From Erythrobacter sp. 34-65-8 (GTDB taxonomy: Bacteria; Pseudomonadota; Alphaproteobacteria; Sphingomonadales; Sphingomonadaceae): a stretch of 8,131 nucleotides of DNA. Shown here one piece after another: positions 1-6,542 of this stretch. Below the pieces are notes generated by a model. That model did not search any database. It saw only the letters and a program-made list of their open reading frames with translations, and was not told where the DNA came from. Every line of letters begins with the position of its first letter. Position 1 is the first letter of the stretch. A program made the position numbers and the translations under genes. Location: assembly GCA_002278985.1 (NCBI GenBank), contig NCJP01000062.1, positions 1-8,131 of the forward strand, given 5' to 3'.

Positions 1-710
1 ATCCGATGATCGCCAAGATCGTCACCCACGCCGACACCCGCGAACAGGCCATCTGGCGGATGGAAGATTGCCTCAGCGAGCAACTTGTTTTCCCGGTCAA
101 GACCAATGCCCCGTTCCTGCTGCGCGCACTGTTTTCGGACGACTTTATCGGGGCGCGCCTCGACACCGGCCTGATCGGCAGGAATCCGGACTGGGCCGAT
201 GCGATTGTGCCCTCGCAGTCGGCGCTGGACCAAGCGGCGCTCTCGATGTTGCATCGGTCAGCCGACAACTTGCCGATCAGGGTTCCCGGTTTCCGCCTCA
301 ACGCGCCTGATCGGAGCGAGGTGGCGATGATGCTCGGCAATGAGGTGGTCAAGGGCGATGCCTCGCAGCCCGCGGTCGGGGTTCTGCAACTGGACGACGG
401 CGAGACGGTGTGGCTGAACGAAGCGGGAGAGACCTTCGCCATGCGTCCTTTTGCAGCAAGCGGCACCGGCCAAGCCTCCGCCGCCGATGGCGCGATCATC
501 GCCCCCATGCCGGGCAAGGTCATCGCGGTCGATGTCAGCGAAGGCGAGGCCGTCACCGCCGGGCAGCGGCTCATGGTGCTCGAAGCGATGAAGATGGAAC
601 ACGCTCTTGCCGCGCCCTTCAACGGGGTGATCGAGGGGCTGGCGGTCAGCACGGGCGCGCAGGTGCAGGTTGATGCGGTGTTGTGCAAGGTGGTGCCTGC
701 GGGGGAATGA
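1..710 (+). CDS. Acyl-CoA carboxylase alpha subunit, C-terminal part (biotin carboxylase C-terminus + biotinyl domain), 5' truncated by window edge
   Basis: This is the 3' part of the biotin-carrying subunit of a cytosolic acyl-CoA carboxylase. The complete enzyme carboxylates biotin with ATP and bicarbonate and passes the carboxyl group to the beta subunit. The reading frame is open to the left edge; its first complete codons give PMIAKIVTHADTREQAIWRM, the usual end of a biotin carboxylase domain (family: YDPMIAKL...), so the ATG at 6 is internal and not the start. A divergent linker of roughly 100 residues follows, then a biotinyl domain (about residues 160-232 counted from that ATG) with the signature EAMKMEH; the biotinylated lysine is codon 591-593. 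The stop is TGA 708-710. The beta subunit follows in the same orientation after 112 bp. The acyl substrate (acetyl, propionyl, methylcrotonyl, geranyl) cannot be told from this fragment. The subunit type is confident; the substrate is not assigned. Confidence 0.93.
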   Translation, partial: PMIAKIVTHADTREQAIWRMEDCLSEQLVFPVKTNAPFLLRALFSDDFIGARLDTGLIGRNPDWADAIVPSQSALDQAALSMLHRSADNLPIRVPGFRLNAPDRSEVAMMLGNEVVKGDASQPAVGVLQLDDGETVWLNEAGETFAMRPFAASGTGQASAADGAIIAPMPGKVIAVDVSEGEAVTAGQRLMVLEAMKMEHALAAPFNGVIEGLAVSTGAQVQVDAVLCKVVPAGE

Positions 711-720
711 CCCCTCTTTT

Positions 721-806
721 CGTCATTGCGAGGAGCGAAGCGACGCGGCAATCCAGAGCTGCTGCGCACTTCCGCTCTGGATTGCTTCGCTGCGCTCGCA
801 ATGACG
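721..806. repeat. Interspersed palindromic repeat (REP/RPE-like) between the carboxylase subunit genes
   Basis: Two inverted arms lie in the spacer. The left arm, 721-759, begins CGTCATTGCGAG and ends GCAATCCAGAGC. The right arm, 774-806, begins GCTCTGGATTGC and ends CTCGCAATGACG. They are reverse complements apart from a 6-bp insertion (about GACGCG) and a small difference near the middle of the left arm. The loop is 14 nt. From memory, this CGTCATTGCGAG...AAGCAATCCAG sequence is a common non-coding repeat in sphingomonads and some other alphaproteobacteria. It can fold into a long hairpin in the mRNA between the two genes. It has no T-tract, so it is more likely an mRNA-stabilising or attenuating structure, or a selfish element, than a Rho-independent terminator. 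The ribosome binding site of the next gene (GAGG repeats at 811-820) starts 5 bp after it. Confidence 0.85.
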
Positions 807-822
807 AGGTGAGGGAGAGGGA

Positions 823-2376
823 ATGACCTGGGCCAAGGAACTCGAGGAACTGCGTGCCCGCGAGGCGCTGGCCGAGCAGATGGGCGGCGCGGACAAGATT
901 GCGCGGCAGCATGGGCGGGGCAAGATGGACGCCCGCGCGCGGCTGGCGGCGCTGTGTGACGAAGGCTCCTTCCGCGAGATCGGCAAGATTGCAGGTTCGG
1001 CGAAGTATGACGCCAATGGTGACCTCGCCAGCGTCACTCCCGCCCCGTTCCTGTTCGGCAAGGCGCTGGTGGGCGGCCGCCCGGTGGTCGCCACAGCCGA
1101 CGACTTCACCATTCGCGGCGGCGCGGCAGACGCGGGCATTGCGCGCAAAATGGTGCAGGCCGAGATGATGGCGCATCAGCTCAAGCTCCCGATCATCCGC
1201 ATGATCGACGGCACCGGCGGCGGCGGATCGGTCAAGACGCTCGAACAGATCGGCGCGACCTATATCCCCGCCGTGCCCGGCTGGCGCGATGTGGTGACGA
1301 ACCTCGACACAGTGCCGGTGGTGGCGCTGGCGCTGGGGCCGACGGCGGGCCTCGGCGCGGCGCGGACTGTCGCCAGCCATTATTCGATCATGGTCAAGGG
1401 CCTCAGCCAGATCTTCGCCGCTGGCCCCGCAGTGGTCGATGGATTGGGTGATGCCTACAAGGGCGGCGCGGCCAATCATGATGAGGCCAAGGAAGCCCTC
1501 GGCGGCTCTGCGATCCACACCCGCAACGGCGTGGTCGATGACGAGGTGGCGAGCGAGGCCGAGGCCTTCGCCCGCGCGCGGCATTTCCTCAGCTTCATGC
1601 CCGAATATGTCGGCCAGCCCGCCCGCCGCTCGGCCTGCGATGACCCTGCAGACCGGCGCGAGGAGGCGCTGCTCAGCCTCGTCCCGCGTGACGCGAAACA
1701 AGTCTATTCGATGCGCCGCTGCATGGAGATGCTGTTCGACCACGGCACCGTGTTCGAAATGGGCAGGCACTGGGGCCGTGCCGCGATCACCGCCTTTGCG
1801 CGTTTGGACGGCTGGCCGGTCTGCGTCGTCGCCAGCGATCCGAGCTATCTGGGCGGATCGTGGGAGGCCAAAACGTCCGAAAAGGTCGAACGCTTCGTCC
1901 GCCTTGCCGACCAGTTCCGGCTCCCCATCGTCCACCTCGTCGACAACCCCGGCTTCATGATCGGGCGCGAAGCGGAAATTGCGGGGACGATCCGATACGG
2001 CGTCAACGCGATGAACGCGATCTACCGCGCCACCGTGCCGCTGGCCTCCATTGTCCTGCGCCGCGCCTATGGCATTGCGGGCAGCGCGATGAGCAATGCC
2101 GAGCGGTATCAGTACCGCTATTGCTGGCCGAGCGGAGACTGGGGCAGCCTGCCGATCGCGGGCGGGCTGGAGGTTGCCTACAAGTCGGAGCTGGAAGCCT
2201 CGGATGATCCGGCAGCTTTGCTTGAGGAAGTCCGCGAACGGCTGGCCAAGGTCACTTCGCCGTTCCGCTCAGCCGAACGCTTCAATGTCGAGGACATCAT
2301 CGACCCGCGCGACACCCGGCCCCTGTTGTGCGAATTCGCGGGCCTCGCGTGGCGGAGGCTCGAAAGCGAAGCCTAG
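823..2376 (+). CDS. Acyl-CoA carboxylase beta subunit (carboxyltransferase)
   Basis: This 517-residue protein is the carboxyltransferase partner of the upstream biotin subunit; it moves CO2 from carboxybiotin to an acyl-CoA. It has the two crotonase-like halves of the family: an N-terminal CoA-carboxyltransferase domain (about 25-265) with a Gly-rich oxyanion segment GTGGGGSV (130-137), and a C-terminal domain (about 280-510) with NPGFMIGREAE (375-385) and AYGIAGSAM (415-423). The length fits PccB/AccD-type beta subunits. The ATG at 823 is chosen because purine-rich GAGGGAGAGG lies at 811-820 and the N-terminus (helical, charged, then HGRGKMDARARL) matches the family start. It is probably co-transcribed with the alpha gene, although a palindromic repeat separates them. 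The segment equivalent to the PccB acyl-pocket motif AYGGAYDVM is changed, so propionyl- or acetyl-CoA specificity should not be assumed. The TAG stop (2374-2376) overlaps the stop of the convergent MFS gene. Confidence 0.92.
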   Translation: MTWAKELEELRAREALAEQMGGADKIARQHGRGKMDARARLAALCDEGSFREIGKIAGSAKYDANGDLASVTPAPFLFGKALVGGRPVVATADDFTIRGGAADAGIARKMVQAEMMAHQLKLPIIRMIDGTGGGGSVKTLEQIGATYIPAVPGWRDVVTNLDTVPVVALALGPTAGLGAARTVASHYSIMVKGLSQIFAAGPAVVDGLGDAYKGGAANHDEAKEALGGSAIHTRNGVVDDEVASEAEAFARARHFLSFMPEYVGQPARRSACDDPADRREEALLSLVPRDAKQVYSMRRCMEMLFDHGTVFEMGRHWGRAAITAFARLDGWPVCVVASDPSYLGGSWEAKTSEKVERFVRLADQFRLPIVHLVDNPGFMIGREAEIAGTIRYGVNAMNAIYRATVPLASIVLRRAYGIAGSAMSNAERYQYRYCWPSGDWGSLPIAGGLEVAYKSELEASDDPAALLEEVRERLAKVTSPFRSAERFNVEDIIDPRDTRPLLCEFAGLAWRRLESEA

Positions 2377-3647
2377 TTCCGCAGGATATCGTGCACGATC
2401 ATGTACTTGTGCGCCTCGCCCGGGCGGCGGAACAGCTTGCCCCGCTCGCTGTAGAGCACCAGCACCAGCGCGGTCACGGCGCACAGGGTCATGGCCACGC
2501 CCAGCGGGAAGGCGCTGCCGTCGTAAGCCTGCCCGATCAGAGCGCCGAGCACTGCCCCGGTCACCATCCGCACGCTGGTCTGCGCCGATGATGCGGCCCC
2601 GGCGATATGCTGGAACGGCTGCATCGCGATCGAGCTGAAATTGGCGCCGACGAACCCGAGCATGGTCATGCTCAGGGCCAGCAGCGGCACGAATTCCCAC
2701 AGGGTCTGCCCGCCGCGCCCGGCGGAAATCATCTGCAGCACCGCTACCACCAGGAACACCAGCAGGGCGGTATGGCTCACCCGGCGCGCGCCGAACCGTT
2801 CGACAATGCGCGAATTGGTGAAGCTGGCGATGACCATGCCGAACACCGAGGCACCGAAGATCAGCGCGAAGTAGTTGCCCGCGCCAAAGCTCTCCTCGAT
2901 CAGCTGCTGGCTGGAATTGAGGAAGCCGAACAGCGATCCGAACACCAGCGCGCTGCCGACCACGTAACCGACTGCCACCCGGTTGGAGAGCGCCTCGCCC
3001 ATGTTCTTCAGGATCGTGCGCGCATCGAGGTCCTGCACATTTTCCGCCGTGAGCGATTCGGGCAGCCGCCACCACACCCACAGCATCACCAGCGTGCCGG
3101 CCACCGCCATCGCGCCGAAGATCGCGCGCCAGTCTGCCACCAGCAGGATAAGCTGGCCGATTGCAGGTGCAAAGATCGGCACGGCCAGGAAGATCATGAT
3201 GATCAGGCTCATCATGCTGGCCATCCGGTCCCCGCCCACCTTGTCACGCACGATGGCGGTCGGCACCACGCTGAGGCCCGCGCAGGCAATGCCCTGCACC
3301 AGCCGCAGCACCAGCAGGGTGGTAAAGTCCGTCACCAGCGCGCAGGCGAGCGACATGACGACATAGGAAACCAGCCCCACGAACAGCACCGGGCGGCGGC
3401 CGAACCGGTCAGCAAAGGCACCAGGGAAGAACGCGCCGATGCCGGAGCCGAGGAAATAGGCGCTGATCACGAACTGCCGCTCGTTGCCGGTGGCGCCCAG
3501 TTCCCCGCCCATCACGCCCAGCGCGGGGAGCATGGAATCGATCCCGAATGCCTGCAGGCTCATCAGCAGCGCCATCAGCACGATCAGCTCGCGCTGGCTG
3601 ATGTCCCGTTCATGGCGGGCGGCAGGCCGGGTTGCGGGGGTGGTCAT
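2373..3647 (-). CDS. MFS multidrug efflux transporter, Bcr/CflA-like (DHA1)
   Basis: This 424-residue inner-membrane protein of about 12 hydrophobic segments is probably a proton-coupled drug exporter. After a short cytoplasmic N-terminus (1-18), TM1 carries FGIDSMLPAL with acidic D37, the position of the acidic residue in Bcr-type exporters (TDMYLPAL). The TM2-TM3 loop has MFS motif A, G76-AFADRFGRRP-86. TM4 has RLVQG (115-119). TM5 has the Pro/Gly-rich motif C region (AVPIFAPAIG, 155-164). A longer hydrophilic loop near 200-225 separates the two halves. The reading frame is open far upstream through dinB, but the ATG at 3647 is the start: AAGGA lies 7 nt before it (complement of 3655-3659) and the residues upstream are low-complexity antisense dinB sequence. 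It is divergent from dinB and convergent with the carboxylase beta gene, with which it shares CTAG (2373-2376). The substrate is unknown. Confidence 0.9.
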   Translation of the reverse strand: MTTPATRPAARHERDISQRELIVLMALLMSLQAFGIDSMLPALGVMGGELGATGNERQFVISAYFLGSGIGAFFPGAFADRFGRRPVLFVGLVSYVVMSLACALVTDFTTLLVLRLVQGIACAGLSVVPTAIVRDKVGGDRMASMMSLIIMIFLAVPIFAPAIGQLILLVADWRAIFGAMAVAGTLVMLWVWWRLPESLTAENVQDLDARTILKNMGEALSNRVAVGYVVGSALVFGSLFGFLNSSQQLIEESFGAGNYFALIFGASVFGMVIASFTNSRIVERFGARRVSHTALLVFLVVAVLQMISAGRGGQTLWEFVPLLALSMTMLGFVGANFSSIAMQPFQHIAGAASSAQTSVRMVTGAVLGALIGQAYDGSAFPLGVAMTLCAVTALVLVLYSERGKLFRRPGEAHKYMIVHDILRN

Positions 3648-3764
3648 GGGGCAATCCTTGCGCGCCGCGGCGGCGCTTGGCCACCCTAATTTTGCACTGC
3701 ACAACAAAAGTGCCAGTGCGCCCGGTGGTTCCCGCCCGGCGCGCCCGGCGCTATCGTCACCAGC
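3648..3764. promoter_or_regulatory. Divergent intergenic region (MFS exporter / dinB) with an AT-rich dyad
   Basis: This 117-bp region must hold the start signals of two divergent genes. It includes the only AT-rich patch nearby (3686-3709), which contains TTTTG (3690-3694) and CAAAA (3705-3709), a perfect dyad with a 10-bp spacer, interlocked with GCACT (3694-3698) and AGTGC (3709-3713). This is a possible repressor operator. Other elements are GCGCCGC/GCGGCGC (3662-3676) in the presumed MFS leader and a 9-bp-spaced direct repeat CCCGGCG (3735-3741, 3744-3750) just before dinB. No convincing -35/-10 pair was found for either gene, and no alphaproteobacterial LexA box (GTTC-N7-GTTC or its complement) is present. 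The call as a regulatory region rests on gene arrangement and the dyad. Confidence 0.45.
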
Positions 3765-4880
3765 GTGAGCGACACCCCGCCCGACCACGCCGAAGAGGCC
3801 CCCGGCCTGCGCAAGATCATCCATGTCGATATGGATGCCTTCTTCGCCAGCGTGGAGCAGCGCGACCACCCCGAGCTGCGGGGGAAGCCGGTCGCGGTGG
3901 GCGGATCGGGCGGGCGCGGGGTGGTGGCGGCGGCGAGCTACGAAGCGCGCACGTTCGGGGTACGCTCGGCCATGCCGGGGGTGACTGCGCGGCGGCTGTG
4001 CCCGGACTTGATCTTCGTGCGCCACCGGTTCGACGTTTACAAGGACGTCAGCCGCCAGATCCGGGCCGTGTTCCGCCACCACACGGACCTGGTCGAGCCA
4101 CTCAGCCTCGACGAGGCCTACCTCGACGTCACCAATGACAAGCTCGGCATCGGCAGCGCCACCCGCATTGCCGAGCTGATCCGGCAGGAAATCCGCGCCA
4201 AAACCCAGCTGACCGCCAGCGCGGGGGTCAGCTACAACAAGTTCCTCGCCAAGATCGCCAGCGACCAGAACAAGCCTGACGGGCTGTGCGTGATCCGCCC
4301 GGGGCAGGGTGCGCAGTTCGTCGCGGGGTTGCCGGTGCGGCGTTTTCACGGCGTCGGCCCCAAGGGCGCGGAGAAGATGCAGCGGCTCGGCATCGAAACC
4401 GGAGCAGACCTGGCTGCCAAGGATCTGGCTTTCCTGCGCGAACACTTCGGCAGCATGGCGGACTATCTCTACCGCGCCGCGCGCGGGATCGACCTGCGCC
4501 CGGTCCGCGCCAACCGCGTGCGCAAGTCGGTCGGCGGGGAGCGCACGTTCGCGCACGATATCTCCACCGGCGCGGCGCTGCGCGAGACGCTGGAGAGCAT
4601 CATCGGGATCGTGTGGGAGAGCATCGAAAGGAGCGGCGCCAGGGGACGCACGGTCACGCTCAAGATGAAATACACCGACTTCCGCAATGTCACCCGCGCC
4701 CATTCGCAGGGTCATGCCGTGGCGGACAGGCAGGCCTTTGCCGCGATTGCCCGCCGGCTGCTGGACGAGCTGCTGCCCCTGCCCCTGCCGATCCGGCTGA
4801 TGGGGCTGACCCTGTCCAACCTTGACGGGGATCGCCCGCCGGAGCCGGAACCGGACACCGCGCAGCTATCGCTGTTGTGA
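3765..4880 (+). CDS. dinB: DNA polymerase IV (Y-family translesion polymerase)
   Basis: This complete 371-residue Y-family polymerase copies past damaged template bases and is error-prone. The palm motif VDMDAFFASVEQ (21-32) supplies D22 and the steric-gate position F27 (F13 in E. coli DinB). SLDEAYLDV (114-122) supplies the other metal-binding acids, D116 and E117. SYEARTFGVRSAMP (58-71) and SAGVSYNKFLAKIASDQNKPDG (152-173) are the typical fingers/palm segments. FHGVGPKGAEKM (194-205) is the helix-hairpin-helix thumb, and SVGGERTF (255-262) opens the little-finger domain. The last five residues, QLSLL (367-371), form a classical beta-clamp binding tail, which supports an intact C-terminus. 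The start is GTG; no clear Shine-Dalgarno precedes it, but the next in-frame ATG (3831) would remove D22. No LexA box is visible upstream. The 3' end overlaps the convergent Nudix gene by 15 bp. Confidence 0.96.
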   Translation: MSDTPPDHAEEAPGLRKIIHVDMDAFFASVEQRDHPELRGKPVAVGGSGGRGVVAAASYEARTFGVRSAMPGVTARRLCPDLIFVRHRFDVYKDVSRQIRAVFRHHTDLVEPLSLDEAYLDVTNDKLGIGSATRIAELIRQEIRAKTQLTASAGVSYNKFLAKIASDQNKPDGLCVIRPGQGAQFVAGLPVRRFHGVGPKGAEKMQRLGIETGADLAAKDLAFLREHFGSMADYLYRAARGIDLRPVRANRVRKSVGGERTFAHDISTGAALRETLESIIGIVWESIERSGARGRTVTLKMKYTDFRNVTRAHSQGHAVADRQAFAAIARRLLDELLPLPLPIRLMGLTLSNLDGDRPPEPEPDTAQLSLL

Positions 4881-5339
4881 GCCCCGCCACATTTCCAGCC
4901 GCCGCCGGGTGATTGCCGAAAGCGGCTCGGGCAGCGAATGGGTCGGAAAAAAGCGCGCCTCGATCACTTCGCGCCGGTCAATCACCGGCTCGCGGTCGAC
5001 CACGCAGTGAAACAGGTGGGCAGTATGGAAAGAGCCCGAGACAGTTTCCTCCAGCACCCCCACCAGCGCCATGCGATAGGGCTCCAGCCCCAGTTCCTCG
5101 TGCAGTTCACGCCGCGCGCTGGCCTCGGGCGGCTCGCCCCGGCCAATCCCGCCCCCGGGCAGCGACCAGTGGCCCGAACCATAGCTGTGCCGCACCAGCA
5201 GCACCGCGCCGTCGATCCGGGTCACGATTACGCTGCACCCGGCCAGCGGCACCTTGCGCCACTGCCGCCAGCGCCGCCGCAGCCGGTGCGCCAGCGGCAG
5301 GAGCGCACGGTGCAGCGGTGCCGGGATCAGGTGAAGCAT
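4866..5339 (-). CDS. Nudix hydrolase
   Basis: This 157-residue soluble protein is predicted to hydrolyse a nucleoside diphosphate linked to another moiety; the substrate cannot be read from sequence. A complete Nudix box matches GX5EX7REUXEEXGU at residues 63-85 (G63, E69, R77, E78, E81, E82, G84), preceded by the usual strand and VRHSYGSGHWSLPGGG. The first 30 residues form an Arg/Trp-rich amphipathic segment (RALLPLAHRLRRRWRQWRKV) that could sit on a membrane or bind an acidic partner; sphingomonad relatives seem to have the same layout, from memory. The ATG at 5339 lies inside the end of pgl, with a 13-bp overlap and no obvious Shine-Dalgarno, so translation is probably coupled to pgl. The stop (TAG, 4866-4868 complement) lies within the dinB C-terminal codons. 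Confidence 0.9.
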   Translation of the reverse strand: MLHLIPAPLHRALLPLAHRLRRRWRQWRKVPLAGCSVIVTRIDGAVLLVRHSYGSGHWSLPGGGIGRGEPPEASARRELHEELGLEPYRMALVGVLEETVSGSFHTAHLFHCVVDREPVIDRREVIEARFFPTHSLPEPLSAITRRRLEMWRGSQQR

Positions 5340-5965
5340 GTGACCGGCTGCCCGCTGCGCGCGGCCAGCAACCGGGCCACGGGCAGGTCGCTCTCGCCCG
5401 CCAGGGCCGCCGATAAGACGGCCCGCTTGTCAGCCCCGCACATGACGAAGAGCAGCGCATCGCAATCGAGCAGGGCCGGGATGGTCAGCGTGATCCGGTC
5501 AAACGGGGCGTGCGGCGGCAGGGGATCGGGCGTCAGGCGGCGCACCATGGCAGGGTCTGCCGGATCGGGATCGGTGTTGGGAAACAGCGAGGCGATGTGC
5601 CCGTCTTCTCCCATGCCGAGCCAGGTCAGCGCGAAGTGCGGCGGCAGGGCGTCCTCTGTCAAAGCGACCACCCGCGCGCCGGCCGGTTCGAGCAGCGCAC
5701 GCAGCTTGCCGGTGTTGGACGCCTCATGGTCCTCCGGCACGACCCGGTCGTCATTGGGCCAAACCTCCAGCCGGGCAAAGTCGAGTTCGCGCCGCACCAG
5801 TTCAGCCAGGATCGGGAACGGGGTGGAACCGCCGGGGACCGTCACTGCCACAGTGCCACTGGCGCTCTCAAGTGCTGCGCCAAGCGCATCTTCAAGCCAG
5901 TCCGCAATGGCACTGCTGTCGGCGTCGGCAATCAATTCTGCGGGCAGTTCTGCAGGTTTTTCCAT
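5327..5965 (-). CDS. pgl: 6-phosphogluconolactonase
   Basis: This 212-residue cytosolic enzyme hydrolyses 6-phosphogluconolactone to 6-phosphogluconate, the step after glucose-6-phosphate dehydrogenase, feeding the pentose phosphate and Entner-Doudoroff routes. It belongs to the glucosamine-6-phosphate isomerase/DevB fold family. The motifs are VPGGSTPF (43-50, phosphate loop), WPNDDRVVPEDHEASN (69-84) and LGMGEDGHIASLFPNT (116-131), the last containing the family's catalytic His region. The length is slightly short for bacterial Pgl (about 220-250) but all blocks are present. The ATG at 5965 has AAGGGG just upstream (complement of 5968-5973). It is the first gene of a two-gene unit with the Nudix hydrolase. 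In many sphingomonads pgl sits with zwf and edd; neither is adjacent here, unless they lie elsewhere in the genome. Confidence 0.93.
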   Translation of the reverse strand: MEKPAELPAELIADADSSAIADWLEDALGAALESASGTVAVTVPGGSTPFPILAELVRRELDFARLEVWPNDDRVVPEDHEASNTGKLRALLEPAGARVVALTEDALPPHFALTWLGMGEDGHIASLFPNTDPDPADPAMVRRLTPDPLPPHAPFDRITLTIPALLDCDALLFVMCGADKRAVLSAALAGESDLPVARLLAARSGQPVTCFT

Positions 5966-6000
5966 CGCCCCTTGGTGACGCAGCCGGGCGCGGCGCGCAA

Positions 6001-6037
6001 TCCCCTGCCCGCCCGGAAAAGCCCGGCAGGCAGGGGA
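6001..6037. terminator. Hairpin downstream of dps, possible transcription terminator
   Basis: An inverted repeat with 16-bp arms (6001-6016 and 6022-6037) and two mismatches surrounds the 5-nt loop AAAAG. The arms are very GC-rich (TCCCCTGCC... / ...GGCAGGGGA). It begins 24 bp after the dps stop on the minus strand and lies before pgl, so it sits where a dps terminator is expected. In the direction of dps transcription the sequence after the stem (ATTGCGCGCC) has no T-run, so strong intrinsic termination is uncertain. It could instead protect the 3' end of the dps mRNA. The remaining intergenic sequence up to pgl shows only the pgl ribosome binding site. Confidence 0.6.
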
Positions 6038-6061
6038 ATAGGTATGCGCCAGTGCCGGGGA

Positions 6062-6523
6062 TCAGGCGGCGGTCTGAGTCAGGAACCAGACCCGTTCCTC
6101 GGCCTGGTCGGTCCAGTCGTCGATGATCCCGTCAGTGGCGTTGTCGCCAGCTTCAGCAGCCAGTTCCTTGACCATGCGCAGGCGCTTGACCAGCGCCGCG
6201 TTATCACGGCGCAGTTCCTCGACCATCTTCTCTGCCGAAAGCGCGGCATCGTCCTGATCGGCGACCTGCGTATGCGCGGCCACCGATCCGATCGAGGTCA
6301 GCGTGGCCGCGCCGTTCTTGCGCACACGCTCGCCGATCAGATCGACCACGCCGATCAGCTGGGCGGCCTGCTCGTCAAACAGCAGGTGCAGGTCGCGGAA
6401 GCGCGGCCCGGATACGTGCCAGTGGAAGTTCTTGGTTTTGAGATAAAGCGCCAGATAATCGGCCAGCAGGCCGTTGAGGCCTTCCACCAGCGCCTGTTTC
6501 GAATTGTGCTTGGTATCGGTCAT
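6062..6523 (-). CDS. dps: Dps family DNA-binding ferritin-like protein (miniferritin)
   Basis: This complete 153-residue Dps protein should form a dodecameric cage that oxidises Fe(II) with peroxide, stores the iron and may coat DNA in stress or stationary phase. All inter-subunit ferroxidase ligands are present with canonical spacing: H34, H46, D61 and E65 (H-x11-H-x14-D-x3-E), inside KNFHWHVSGPRFRDLHLLFDE. W35 and the C-terminal DDWTDQAEERVWFL (135-148) are also typical. The N-terminal tail is short with three basic residues (K5, H6, K9), so DNA binding by the tail is possible but not assured. The ATG at 6523 is preceded by AAAGGGG (complement of 6531-6537) at good spacing. An AT-rich upstream region with a promoter-like element separates it from the membrane-protein gene, so it is likely its own transcription unit. 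Confidence 0.95.
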   Translation of the reverse strand: MTDTKHNSKQALVEGLNGLLADYLALYLKTKNFHWHVSGPRFRDLHLLFDEQAAQLIGVVDLIGERVRKNGAATLTSIGSVAAHTQVADQDDAALSAEKMVEELRRDNAALVKRLRMVKELAAEAGDNATDGIIDDWTDQAEERVWFLTQTAA

Positions 6524-6542
6524 ATCGATTCCCCTTTCGGTA

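Noticed and set aside
721..806. Intrinsic terminator between the carboxylase subunits
   Set aside because: The hairpin has no T-run after it on the plus strand, and its arm sequence is that of an interspersed repeat; the two genes encode partners likely to be co-transcribed.
646..1935. 429-codon minus-strand open frame opposite the carboxylase beta gene
   Set aside because: It crosses the intergenic repeat and runs antisense to conserved carboxyltransferase motifs; composition is typical of GC-rich shadow frames.
2607..3689. 360-codon plus-strand open frame opposite the MFS gene
   Set aside because: His/Gln/Arg-rich, low-complexity translation with no family features; the minus strand encodes a convincing 12-helix transporter. 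It is a GC-rich antisense shadow.
3648..3764. LexA (SOS) box upstream of dinB
   Set aside because: A GTTC at 3728-3731 is not followed by a second GTTC after 7 bp, and no GAAC pair is present, so SOS control is not supported.
3648..4715. Minus-strand open frame extending the MFS gene upstream by about 356 codons through dinB
   Set aside because: It is antisense to well-conserved DinB codons, has no recognisable domain, and the MFS start at 3647 has a good ribosome binding site and the family-typical N-terminus.
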